Assembly: GCA_019787685.1 (NCBI GenBank)
Contig: JAHNUO010000010.1
Span: 496,001-560,000 of the forward strand
Direction: 5' to 3'
Length of the DNA stretch: 64,000 nt
Source of the DNA: Chiua virens
Taxonomy: Eukaryota > Basidiomycota > Agaricomycetes > Boletales > Boletaceae
The notes under the pieces are model-generated. The model was not told where the DNA came from. It saw only the letters and a list, made by a program, of their open reading frames with translations, and did not search any database. Below, piece by piece: positions 12,501 through 22,100 of the stretch; within the stretch, counting starts at the first letter, position 1, and the number at the start of each line of letters is the position of its first letter. The translations under genes were made by a program, and so were the position numbers.

Positions 12501-13008
12501 AGAGCATGTCAATTTGTTGTCCAGGCATCTGATTGCATGTGTATAAAAAATCTGCAAGCTCAAATTCCAGACAACTATGGAAAGGTGTCCAGTCATCCTC
12601 ATCTGCCTGGTCCACAGGAGGAGGAGCACCCAATGGTAGGAAGACCCCAGTGGAATTACAAGGACATCCTGTAAAGAAGACTTTCAGAGAAAATTTTTAG
12701 AACCGTTTGTGATAATACTCACCTGTCATGAACGGATGGTAATTACGGTGAACCACGTTGCTGGGTCCAAAGTATTTACTCTCACCAACATGGGGAGGAG
12801 TGTCAACCTCTGCATCCTGAAGTGTTGAACTCCATGTTAGCAGAGGGGTTGGACTGTGAGTGGGCGAACTTGGAGAGGATGAAATGGACACGTGTGGGTG
12901 CTTTGCATGTTGATGTTGCATCAATCCTGACTGGTTTTTGAACCAACGATTGCATCTTGGGTATGGACACTGATACTGAAGCAGTGCATGCTGTGGAGCG
13001 ACAGACAT
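9571..13008 (-). CDS. Plavaka/KDZ transposase of element B, zinc-finger N-terminus
   Basis: I chose ATG 13008 ([14 protein letters not shown]) because it starts just before the zinc finger [19 protein letters not shown]. Downstream, in order, are [18 protein letters not shown] (near 12600), the [11 protein letters not shown] end of exon 2 (near 12180), [15 protein letters not shown] with [10 protein letters not shown] (near 12000), [17 protein letters not shown] (about 11650), FGIIHDLI (about 11430) and [18 protein letters not shown] with FKDHLVEWV (11330-11230). A helical region (11000-10750) and a C-terminal domain ending [15 protein letters not shown] (9571) follow. The protein mobilises the element in the nucleus. 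It has about ten short introns, and some exon joins (11900-11700, 10700-10250) look damaged, so activity is doubtful. Confidence 0.8.
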
Positions 13009-13184
13009 GAGTAAAGTTTGCCTACCAAGAACAAAGTTTACATGGAGCTTGTGGGACACCTTGCAGGGTTCCGTACTATATAAACAGAGGCTGCCATAAA
13101 CTCGCCTCATTTCCTGTGTTTTCGCTCCCTCAACTTCCTTTCCTTCAACATACACACTCATTTGCACTCTTCACCATTTTTTCC
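13009..13184. promoter_or_regulatory. Divergent promoter of element B
   Basis: This 176-bp gap separates the transposase ATG (13008, minus) from the companion ATG (13185, plus). A TATA-like box TATATAAA lies at 13077-13084, about 100 bp upstream of the companion start. A pyrimidine-rich stretch (13110-13180) follows, as expected for a fungal core promoter. Shared control of the two genes is inferred from the spacing. Confidence 0.45.
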
Positions 13185-15645
13185 ATGGCGCCTCACCATC
13201 CAAGAGAGCCTGAGGCTCAGGGATTGCCTGCTCAACCCTCTGAGCATCGTGTTACATGGCCATTGAACGCGAACACTCAACCAGGCTTACTGGACAAGCC
13301 CCAACCTAGACACACATCTGAGCAAAAGCGCATAGATGATGAGCATGTTAGACAGAAGAAAGAAATGCTGAAAAAGGCAGAGCAAGATGCTTACCAGTGG
13401 ATTTCAACCATTCAGGCACAAATGGTCACTGAACAGTCCGAGGCCCAAAAGGACCAAGCTGCCATACAGCCACTGCCAAAGCCTCGTGTTGTCAGAAAAC
13501 GATCTGAAAACAAGGCCATGATCCTACCACCACGCCTCTCTCGTTAGTTATATCACTAAGTTTCCCATGAATGCAACTAACCTTGTGACTTGTAACACTT
13601 TGTCGGATTAGAGCCAGAGACCAGTAGGGGAACTGATATATGAATGATCTTGTCAAATGTGACACATCAGCAGCTGGTAGAGGCTGAGGCCCGAACTAAA
13701 GCCGCAGCCAACAGCAACAGGTATGTACCTGGGTCACAACACTAGTGTTCGACAATCACACCTTAACAATGTGTTCAGTCAGTCATGCAATCAGACACCT
13801 ATGAGTGAGATCCCCACTGATGTTGAAGACAATGGTAACAAGCTCCAGTATGCAGTCAAGTATTACAAGGGCAAACCTAAGGTTAGCGTCAATCTCTTTA
13901 CTGTGCCAGATACAATGTGATGGTCACTTACGCTGCCAGCAGCAGTCAGCATGTTCTTAGCTGCTGGTCACAGTTACTCACATCAATGTCAATGACCTTG
14001 CCAACCTTGTGGAGAAACAAACCCTACAGCATGAGCAAGTCACTGGCAGATTGAAACGAAAACATGATGTATGGAGCGACTCAGAGGGGCATGAAGCAGA
14101 TACCGAACCAGCCAGCGAGGGGGAGAGCCTGACAGAGACTGGCCCACAGCCTGGGTCCTGGGCGGGAGGGCGACATCTCACACAACAGGGGAGTTAAAAC
14201 GAAACCTATAACAAGTTGACTTATATATGAGCTCACCTCACGCCCAACAGAATGCCATTGTGGTGATTGAGACTCACCCAATTAAGAAAGTCAAAACCGA
14301 GCAGGCGGACAGCAGTGATAAAATGGATGACAGTGACATTGGGGATGCGTCAATCCCGATGGCATCCATGGTGGAGTCTCGTAATGTTTTCACACCATCA
14401 AAAAACCGTTCTAGGGCCAAGACCACTAAGAATGACTTACCCCTGCTCATGCAAGACGATCTCGAGGACAAATGGTCCAAGAATGTGCTCCCAAGCGTCA
14501 TCCTGTGGTATGGGGATCAACCTAATGTATGGAACATCAATGAAAGCAAACTTGAGCACGTACTTGCTGCCGTCATCACCGTTGTCTATCCTACCTTCAA
14601 TGAGCCGAAGGAACTGAAACACAGGGGTCATGTCTATAATCTGGTATGTACTACAGCAGTTATCATCTAGACCGTTTTAGTGATAATTAATACGAACCTT
14701 GTGGGGCTGCCATCAGGCTGTCCAGCAGCTCTCTCGCTGGTGCCATGTTATCAGAAATGCTGCTGGCCATGTTGTGCTCAAGCACCTGAAGAATAATGCC
14801 AAGGAGGCTAAGGGCTTGACTACAGAAGATCTAGCGACTAACCTGCTGACGCTTCGTGCATTTGCATATGAGGATTTCAATGCTTCTGATGCCTCTAAAG
14901 CCTTTAGGTCCCCACTCATCCACAACCTTCTTGCAACAACTCACCTGCAAGATACAATTGGGTGGGTGGAAGTCCCAGGGCTCGATCTTCTGGCCAAATG
15001 CGATCATGGCATCAAGGGAGTACTTGCACTCTGCACTGCAGCGGTGAGAGAAAACTTTTGTTTGTCATATAGCTACTAACCAGAGTTTTCCAGCTGGAAT
15101 GTGCACTGCAGTTAGCCGAAGGTGGTCAACTTCAAGTTGACAGCATTACCACGAAGGTGGAGGACTCAGAGGCGCAGACAGTCCAAAAGTCAGATATCGA
15201 TGTGGATCCGACCTCAGGAAATTGGACCAACTGGAAGCAAGAACTACTTATGAATGGGAAGACAGGAAGGAGGAGTAGGAAGGGCACCGCTTTCTCCTAC
15301 CAGAACTGGGGTTGGCAGACTTCGTTGTACTACAAATCGATTGCAAAGCGGAGTGATGAGACCTTGGAAAACATTGTTGCCAAGGCGCTGTTGTATCTTG
15401 CCACCTACCAGGAGGCCCGGGACAATGGTGATGCCTTCTACACCTCCACTGTGGCTCTGGACGTGCTGGATCCCAGAGCTCAGATGTGTAAGCTTTTGCC
15501 TATCGCCACTACCCCACTGACTTTCCCACGTAGGATGTTCTTGCTCTGCCTCTTTCCGTCATTCAAGTTCTTTTCACATATACCCATTCCCACACTCGTT
15601 TCACTCCAACATGAGCCTACCATTGGCCCATATACCAGTTCTTGA
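13185..15645 (+). CDS. Companion gene of element B, function unknown
   Basis: The ATG at 13185 is in good context (TTCCATGGCG) and starts MAPHHPREPEAQGLP. An N-terminal charged coiled coil (KKEMLKKAEQDAYQWIS) is followed by low-complexity acidic exons. A conserved block follows at 14430-14640 (DLPLLMQDDLEDKWSK, QPNVWNINESKL). After an intron come WCHVIRNAAGHVVLKHL (14720-14800) and GIKGVLALCTAAV (15010-15045), then FSYQNWGWQTSLYY (15294-15335). The same blocks occur in companion genes A and C. It has no catalytic motif I recognise; the coiled coil and helical block suggest a structural or DNA-end-binding partner of the transposase. It may correspond to DUF6532-like proteins (from memory only). 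The 3' end after 15490 is uncertain. Confidence 0.6.
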
Positions 15646-15659
15646 CGCACATTCGTGAC

Positions 15660-16000
15660 AGGCCACGCAGCTCATATACCCAAGTTCGGACACTTTTGAT
15701 TCTACTCGTTGACCAACGAACACACTCATTTTTCTATGTTTTTCGTCTCTTTTGCTACTGCTTTCGGTGGCTATGTCGCTCGTATACCCAATTTTGGACA
15801 ATTTTGATTCCATTGGCCAGCCAATGAACACGCTCGTTTCTCTATACTTTTCATCCTTTCTGTGCTCTTTCGATACTGCTTTCGGTGGCTACGTAGCTTA
15901 TATACCCAAGTTTGGACAATTTTGTTCCATCCGTTGACCAATGAACACGCTCGTTTTGCTATGCTTTTTGCAGGAAATACTGCTTTCGGTGGCTATTTCT
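15660..16000. repeat. About three degenerate tandem copies of a 108-118-bp unit
   Basis: The phrase TATACCCAA recurs at 15675, 15783 and 15901. Each is followed by a GGACA[A/C]TTTTG, CCAA[C/T]GAACAC and CTCGTTT-type series and closed by GCTTTCGGTGGCTA (15759, 15880 and 15980). The array lies between the companion gene and the right end of element B. It has no coding signal. Confidence 0.8.
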
Positions 16001-16223
16001 AATGAAATCTGTTGCTTTTCAAGTCATCTAAATATTGAAAAGGATAAAAAGGCGACGAACAGCACACTAAAAGGCTCCCAAAGTGCATGAAAAGTTAGGC
16101 AGAAAGCAAAGAGATCTACTTTTCGTGCTTTTCAGTGCTGTGCTGAAAAGCACAAAAAGACACTGAAGAGCACATGAGAGCACATGAAGAGCGCCCGAAA
16201 AGTACTTGAAGGTTTTACTGATG

Positions 16224-17379
16224 TAGTGATTGCTCAGCAACGGGGACCACAGCTATAAGGTGACATTCTGTATGACTAACATAGCATCTGTATGCAGGTA
16301 CTGAAGGATCACTAGTATCAGTATGACTTCAGTCATCACACCAAGATCACCATGTGTCCAATTATTTAAGGTATGCCTGCAGCCTCCACTTCATCGAGTG
16401 GTTCATTAATTCACTTAGACTTCCAAGATACGTATAGTGCGTACCTCGTTCTGTAGCCTCCGTCAGGAAACCTAGAGAATCCTCTTATTACCCCGCACAG
16501 TGACCTGTCAGCCTGGCGCTGATACATATATAATACCCGTCCCCATGATGCCAATGGAGGTCACTTTCAAGTTATATATGGAAGGAAATGGCAACAATGT
16601 GTCCACTCGCAGACGCCCAGTCCGGGGGGCAGTCCCTTAGGATGTCAACACAGATCCTGGAAGGGTCGTCGTAGTGCTAGATACTACTACTGAACATCTC
16701 TGCAGCTTGAGGATTTGCAGGCTTGTTCCTTCCAGATGGCCGTATTTCTCTGACAGTTAGTGGCTTAAAGATTGTGAGGAAATAAAAGGAGGATCCCTTG
16801 CCAGTATTTACATGCTGGAATGGAAACACTATCTAACAAAGGTTTCCATCCAGATGACCACAATACACGTCTGGTGGGGCTACTCAGGTATATAAGAAGC
16901 AGGCATCGGGATTCGGATGCTTCAATTGAGTTAGACTTCGCCATATCATGACGAGAACTCCGTTTCAATCTGAATCAGGTACCGAGTCACTATCGAAATT
17001 GATCAGTCGCTTGCTTCGCCTGAGTCGGCGGCCTGACATAACCTGATGACCTTGTAACAGGATTCGTGTCGGCAAGTCACTCCGTTTCAATCACTCCAAC
17101 AGAAGTTCCCTCCGTGGATTCGTGGCATTACAGTGTTTACTACATATCCCTTCAATGATACTGTGTTTGTGTGATCTCGCATGAGCTGAATTGCACCGTT
17201 TCCAGATGTTTTGGACTTATCATGGTAACCTCAGATTGAATTATAGCTTTTACACTCAGACGAGGTACCCATGTAAATACGGGTACATGCGTCTCCAGGG
17301 CCTTCACATCGTCAACCCCTCCCCCCTTTTGCAGTCTTTTCTACCATGATATCTAAGCATTTTTATCACTTTTCCCACA
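16224..17379. other. Interval without assignable gene
   Basis: About 1.15 kb between element B and a possible secreted-protein gene. Short open frames on both strands show no family motif, and I see no tRNA or repeat. A pyrimidine-rich stretch at 17318-17345 could be the promoter of the next gene. Confidence 0.4.
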
Positions 17380-18060
17380 ATGATCGCCATTGTCCCACTG
17401 GTACTAGGACAATCCTCTTTGGCGGCTAAGGCTACTCCTCCTGACGTTATATGGAAGTCACCCATGTCAACTCACGCTGAATGGTGGTCAGCGGGGAGAC
17501 CGTATCCCATTCAATGGTATGTCGACGCGCGTTTGTCGAATGAATCTTCTCATAGTACCTTTTCTTTATAAGGATTTCAAACCCAGCCTCGACTCACGCT
17601 TGAAGGATTCCTATGCGGGATTAGACACTGAATCATGGCCTGTTCGGTACGTCTCTTATTAGGTTTACTCACCATCGCCTTTCAGTCAGCTCGTACAGTG
17701 TTATCGTTGAATGGGTCTATCGAGGGCCTTAATGAAAAGAGTGTCCAGATCACACTCCCAGAACTCGCTATCTCCGGTCTATGTCAGTTTCTTTGTGAGT
17801 GGACTGATCCCATTGCCGCAATCCTCCCTAATTTTCTTCCCAAGTTTATTTTCCTAAGTCTGGAACAATTCATCTTCTCTCCACCATTCGAAGTTCTTGC
17901 GTGAGTATCATCTCGATCTTCACTTGAACCTTGGCTGATAGGAATGTCAAGTTTCACTCACAGCAAATAGTGATCCAGTTGCCGCAAGGTGAAGTCAGGT
18001 GTGAGAAGTTTCACAGTAGAAATGCACAGCATTAGGTTCCTGTCCCGTATATTGTGGGCT
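17380..18060 (+). CDS. Possible Kre9/Knh1-like (Ser-Thr-rich GPI-anchored family) protein, first exon clear, rest uncertain
   Basis: The ATG at 17380 begins MIAIVPLVLGQSSLAAKATP, which looks like a cleavable signal peptide. It is followed by VIWKSPMSTH, WWSAGRPYPIQW. The SP...W..G..Y.I.W pattern is the N-terminal signature of the Kre9/Knh1 cell-wall family, which acts in the secretory pathway and wall. A GT donor follows at about 17520. Later exon-like pieces (SVQITLPELAISG at 17742-17780, VKFHSQQIVIQLPQGEV near 17945-17995) fit a beta-rich extracellular domain, but I could not join all exons without a stop. It may be a decayed gene. Confidence 0.3.
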
Positions 18061-18248
18061 CGATCGAGAGCCTATATAGTGTAGTTATTGATTATATACG
18101 CACAAGGCACTCAAATGAAGATTCTCGAGCTCAGCGTAGCAATTTCTGCCAAAGCTACTGTGCATTTCTTTTTTGGACGCTGGTCTCCGAGTCAGGGATT
18201 AGAGTGCGCACCAACGCATGTATTCGAGAGATATCAGAAAAGTGCTAC

Positions 18249-18523
18249 CTAGTACACAGTGTGACTCCCTTTGGCTTCAAGAAGAGCATGTACCCGGTGT
18301 GGCATACTCTCAAATAATTTCGTGACATACTAGTCCTGATCGATGTGACCCCACTCCTCGACCAAAGCCTCCCACAAGTCTCCAATATTCCGTGGAAGCG
18401 TGGTGCGAGTGCGCACACGACGATCCAAATAGTCCCAGGTATGCTCGATAATGTTCATGTCAGGACTATTCTATGGTCAGTCGAATGTATCAACCTTGTT
18501 CTTGCGGAACCACTCTGTACTAG
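18249..18523 (-). pseudogene. Tc1/mariner transposase C-terminal fragment
   Basis: Read on the minus strand the sequence encodes EWFRKNKVDTFD, then SPDMNIIEHTWDYLDRRV (the DDE/D motif SPDLNPIEHLW of Tc1/mariner), LWEALVEEWGHI and MPHRVHALLEAKG, and ends HTVY at 18249. In-frame stops lie within it (TGA and TAG just before NSPDMN; a TAG after HIDQD). The upstream two thirds of the transposase is missing, because the left repeat of element C begins exactly where the fragment stops. Confidence 0.85.
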
Positions 18524-19028
18524 CATCAGTAATTTTACATCTTGCTTATTTCGGCTTGCGAACTGCTTATGCAATCTTCCCGCGGCTAAGTGATCTTACG
18601 GTACGTCATTAGTACAATTAGTCGGGTAAGACAAATAGAAAATGGCAGGATCGTCTTTTCCCATCTTCTGGAGCTTATGACGAGCGTGATAAGTCGTGCT
18701 CGACACAGTAAGACAAAATAGTACATTTAGACACATAGTTATACAAAGCTCGACTACAACGAGTGCGATAAGTTGCACTCGACACGGACTAGTTACAAAG
18801 CACGACTAAGACAGAAAGTTGTGCTCGACACGGCAAGAAACAATGATACATTTAAGCACGTACTGGTTACAAAGCTCGACCGAGACAAAAAGTTCACAAA
18901 CGATTTGTGAAAACAACGCAACCCAAAGTTCAATTAGCAAGATAAGCAGCACTAGTTACATGAATGTGATTACTAGTGTGATCAACGTGAGAACCAGTGC
19001 GAGAACGCAGAACGAGGGGGAAGGAACC
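18524..19028. repeat. Left terminal inverted repeat of element C
   Basis: It begins CATCAGTAATTTTACATC. It matches the inverse of 26952-27454 almost base for base; one difference noticed is AACGTGAG here against AACGCGAG in the right copy. It contains internal repeats of a GCTCGACAC / TACAAAGC[T/A]CGAC motif, possible transposase-binding sites. Confidence 0.95.
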
Positions 19029-19033
19029 CAAAC

Positions 19034-19087
19034 ACACTGAAGCGAGGGGGAGAAATGAACACACTGAAGCGAGGGGGAGAAATGAAC
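19034..19087. repeat. Two perfect tandem copies of a 27-bp unit
   Basis: The 27-bp unit beginning ACACTGAAGCGAGGGGG is present exactly twice (19034-19060 and 19061-19087), just inside the left inverted repeat. It has no counterpart next to the right repeat. Confidence 0.9.
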
Positions 19088-19234
19088 ACGAAAGAAAGAA
19101 AGAAAAAAGTGATCATAGCGTCCAAGTCAGCAAATTGATGCGGAAGGTGATAATGCGCATTGAGGATGAGAAATAATTCTAGGAGTAAAGTTAGTAACAA
19201 ATGTTTAGATAAAAAAGATTGATTACCGTGACGA

Positions 19235-21775
19235 TCAACGGAAGGCAAAGAGCTCTTCATCATCTTCGTCAGAAAACAGGTCAAGGTAAGGAGGTAACTT
19301 GGCATTTTTGACGTGAGGCTGAACCGCATCCAAAACAACTTCGAATTGCTCGTCTGTCATCCTCATAATTTGTGCGAGGTAATGAAGGGTGACCGAACCC
19401 CAGTTGTTCTCATTAAAATCATACTTTGCTCCCTTCGAGATGGTCGCTGACCATGCAGTCACAGACTCAGCTTGACAAAACGTAATTTCCCCCTCGATAA
19501 TCAGCGAGAAAACCCGAGTCAACTAAGGATTCAAATTAATCAAATCTGGACTAGCACGATGAATGTGGGAGAAATGAACCAACACTTACCGCTGCACAAG
19601 AGAGTGCAAGGGCCCCTCGTGGTCCAATTGCCTTGAAGCCTAACTGTTCGGTGTTGACAGCCGGGACCTTACCATTGACATAGTTGAAGTGGTGTGCGAA
19701 AGTCTGTAGCAGGAACGGACCCCACCAAATATCTTTCCATGTCTGCCAGTGCAAAGAAAGTGATATTGTAGTTAAAATCAATCTACGCGGGAGATAAACA
19801 GTACATACCCTGTGATCAGCTTCTTCGGCTTTGCCGAATATAAATCGGCACTGTCGCATTAGCATTGCTTTTGCAAAATTCGTGCGGTTCTCTGCACTGT
19901 CGAATTCATGCGATGTGTCAGCAGCGAAAAAAGTGCACATAACGGCCATGGCGGCGGCGGCGAACCCGCCTCGCCAATTATTGAGCGCTTGCTTTGACTG
20001 TGAAGTGGTCGCATTACTAGACTTGAAGTGTAGGAGAAAGTGAGTAATAGAGTACGTACGACGTAATACACTGGTCCACCAAGCTCGACCTTGTGGGGAA
20101 TGGTGTTCCCGTAGACCGTATCCCAAATTTTTTGGAGTAATGGTCGTAGTTTATTGTCCTCCATACCCCATGCGTTGTCATGGGTACTCGCAACTTCTGC
20201 AAGCGTCGAAACAAAGACCCGGCGCCACATGTTGCTAGCGAGGGCTCCGTCTGGAAGGTCCGAATTGATGAATTTCTTGTGTGCGCCACTGCCACCGGAG
20301 CGTTGTGTTGTCAATGCACCCGTACGAACTCGTTTGGATGGTGGTGGGCCAGGTAACTGTTGGCATAATGTTATATTTAATACAACCGAGTACTCGTATA
20401 CGACAACATACCTTGTCCTCGGGCTCGGGCTGATTGGTAGTCTGAGTCCCACCTTGAGCCTTCAAGTCATCTGAGTCGCCGAAGTCCTTGAGCTCCGAAT
20501 GTAACTGCGATGCCACTGGCGGTGAGTTGAGGTATTCAACGTCGTCGTCGTCTTCCTCTGATGCAACTACAACCTCCTGTATGGACAATTCAATCGTGGC
20601 ACCATCGATCACTCGCCGCACAATAGATGCATGAATAGAAGACTTACGACTGACGGGAGAGCACGATTCCGGGGCTGTGAAGGAGGGAAAGGATTCTGGG
20701 ATTGTGAAGGGGGGAAACTTGAAGGTGGTTGGATGTCAAGTTCCTCGTCGAGATCATCTATATAATAGTTGCTAGGACTCGCAGCCTGGGATTCGACTGG
20801 TGCCTCAACTTGCTTGACGTTGGTGCGACTGGTTGGTGCGTGCGTGTGCGTGCTCGAACGTGTGCTTGCAGGCGTCCCATGCCTACTATTTGAGTGGAAG
20901 CTTTTCGAACTGACAGAAGTATAACCAGAGACGGATCTTGTGTGTCGGCCGCGACTGGTGCGGCGCTGAGTCACGAGACTCTGAACTGGCTTGGAAGCAA
21001 CCAGCTTGCTACCAGCCCAATCCTTCGCATCTCCAACACCAGAAAAGCCCTCCTTCACGGCACTTGAACTTGTAGATTGTCGAAGTTGTTGCAATTCGTT
21101 GAGGAAATCCCAATAAAATAAAACAGTTTCAGTGAGAAGGATGGACATTGTAGCGTAAGAAAGACTGACTCAGGCTGAGCCTTCCGTTTCTGGCCACTGG
21201 TGGCGCTCCCGTGCTTTGCCTTGCCCCCGTGACCTTGATCGCCAACGGCCTCGATGTCAACGTCGTCAACCATGGCTGCCACAACGGTGAGATTTCATAT
21301 AATAATATGACCATGGCAACTTACCGTGATCAGGAAGCTGACTACCTTCAATCATTTCTTCATCCGAGTCCAAGTCCAGACCATGATCATGACCGCGTGT
21401 ACTGTTGCCCGTGAGTTTGTTGATCCCTTCCATCCTGCGATTATCATTCTTGATCCCAGTATCACCTCGCAAGGTCCCAGCTGTGGCTTGGATGGTACCT
21501 TCACGGTCCGTAACCTTCAAAAGAACACGAGGACGCGGCCTGGGAGGGTGAGTACGACCCTCCTCCTCGTGTTGCACTGACTCATTGACAATGCGGGTCA
21601 GGCGTTCAATGCCACGTTGTCGCTCAGCTTCTTTCTCGTTCTGCTCACGTTCTTTGAGCACGTTGTCTGCTTCTACCTGAGCTGGGGTCCGCCTCTTCTG
21701 CTGCTGGATTACTTCTTGGGGACGCTGATCAGCATTCGAGTTTCTTGAACGAGTAACAGGGCCAGGGCGAGACAT
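19235..21775 (-). CDS. Companion gene of element C, function unknown
   Basis: The ATG at 21775 starts MSRPGPVTRSRNSN, followed by a charged coiled coil (QVEADNVLKEREQNEKEAER) like that of companion B. Middle exons are Ser/Pro-rich and acidic. The conserved block (20290-20040) reads FINSDLPDGALASNMWRR, with LRPLLQKIWDTVYGNT and GPVYYVV. It continues after introns with LNNWRGGFAAAAMAVM, then GPRGALALSCAAV (about 19620-19585). The final exon is FNENNWGSVTLHYLAQI (about 19430-19380), ending ELFAFR at 19238. It has eight or so short introns and no obvious stops. Order and spacing of blocks match companions A and B despite weak sequence identity. No catalytic residues recognised; DUF6532-like membership is a guess. 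Confidence 0.65.
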
Positions 21776-22100
21776 GTCGGTGATGAAGGCCGGCTCAGTG
21801 GAAGGGTGATGAAGTAACACAAACAGGAAAAATGTGTGTTTGTACTAGGTAAAGTTGTGTGACGCCGCTTTGTAATTCCACGACACCAATAATGTCACGG
21901 ACTTAGATTCCGAATCATCCCTGTGAACCCTTGACCCTCACACCCTTGACCCCCATTGCATGTTCCATCCTGGTCAATGAGCTGCAGCCCGATTATGTCG
22001 TCAACAACCTCAATTGTCCTTGGGCCCTCGAAGCCCATGACCCAGTTCAGACGCATTCAAAAATTCTGGTAACGTTCCGGTGATAGTACTGGTGAATCTC

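Larger units (their letters stand above)
9010..16223. mobile_element. Element B: complete KDZ/Plavaka-type DNA transposon
   Basis: The left end at 9008-9020 reads CTACATCAGTAAA and the right end at 16212-16226 is its inverse (TTTACTGATGTAG). TACTTTTC follows inside both ends. Subterminal regions at 9024-9130 and 16010-16220 share many short AAAAGCAC/CTTTTC-type motifs, common in transposase-binding ends. Between the ends lie a minus-strand transposase (9571-13008), a divergent companion gene (13185-15645) and a small tandem repeat (15660-16000). I found no clear target-site duplication. Size is about 7.2 kb. Confidence 0.75.

Noticed and set aside
13978..14281. Minus-strand frames opposite companion gene B
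   Set aside because: They overlap an exon with family-conserved blocks on the plus strand and have no support of their own.
16810..16968. Minus-strand frame at 16765-16968 as a gene
   Set aside because: It is 67 codons, starts in no recognisable context and has no family motif.
18596..18778. Identical 60-codon frames at 18596-18778 and 27200-27382 as a duplicated gene
   Set aside because: Both are mirror images within the inverted repeats of element C; the identity reflects the repeats, not selection on a protein.
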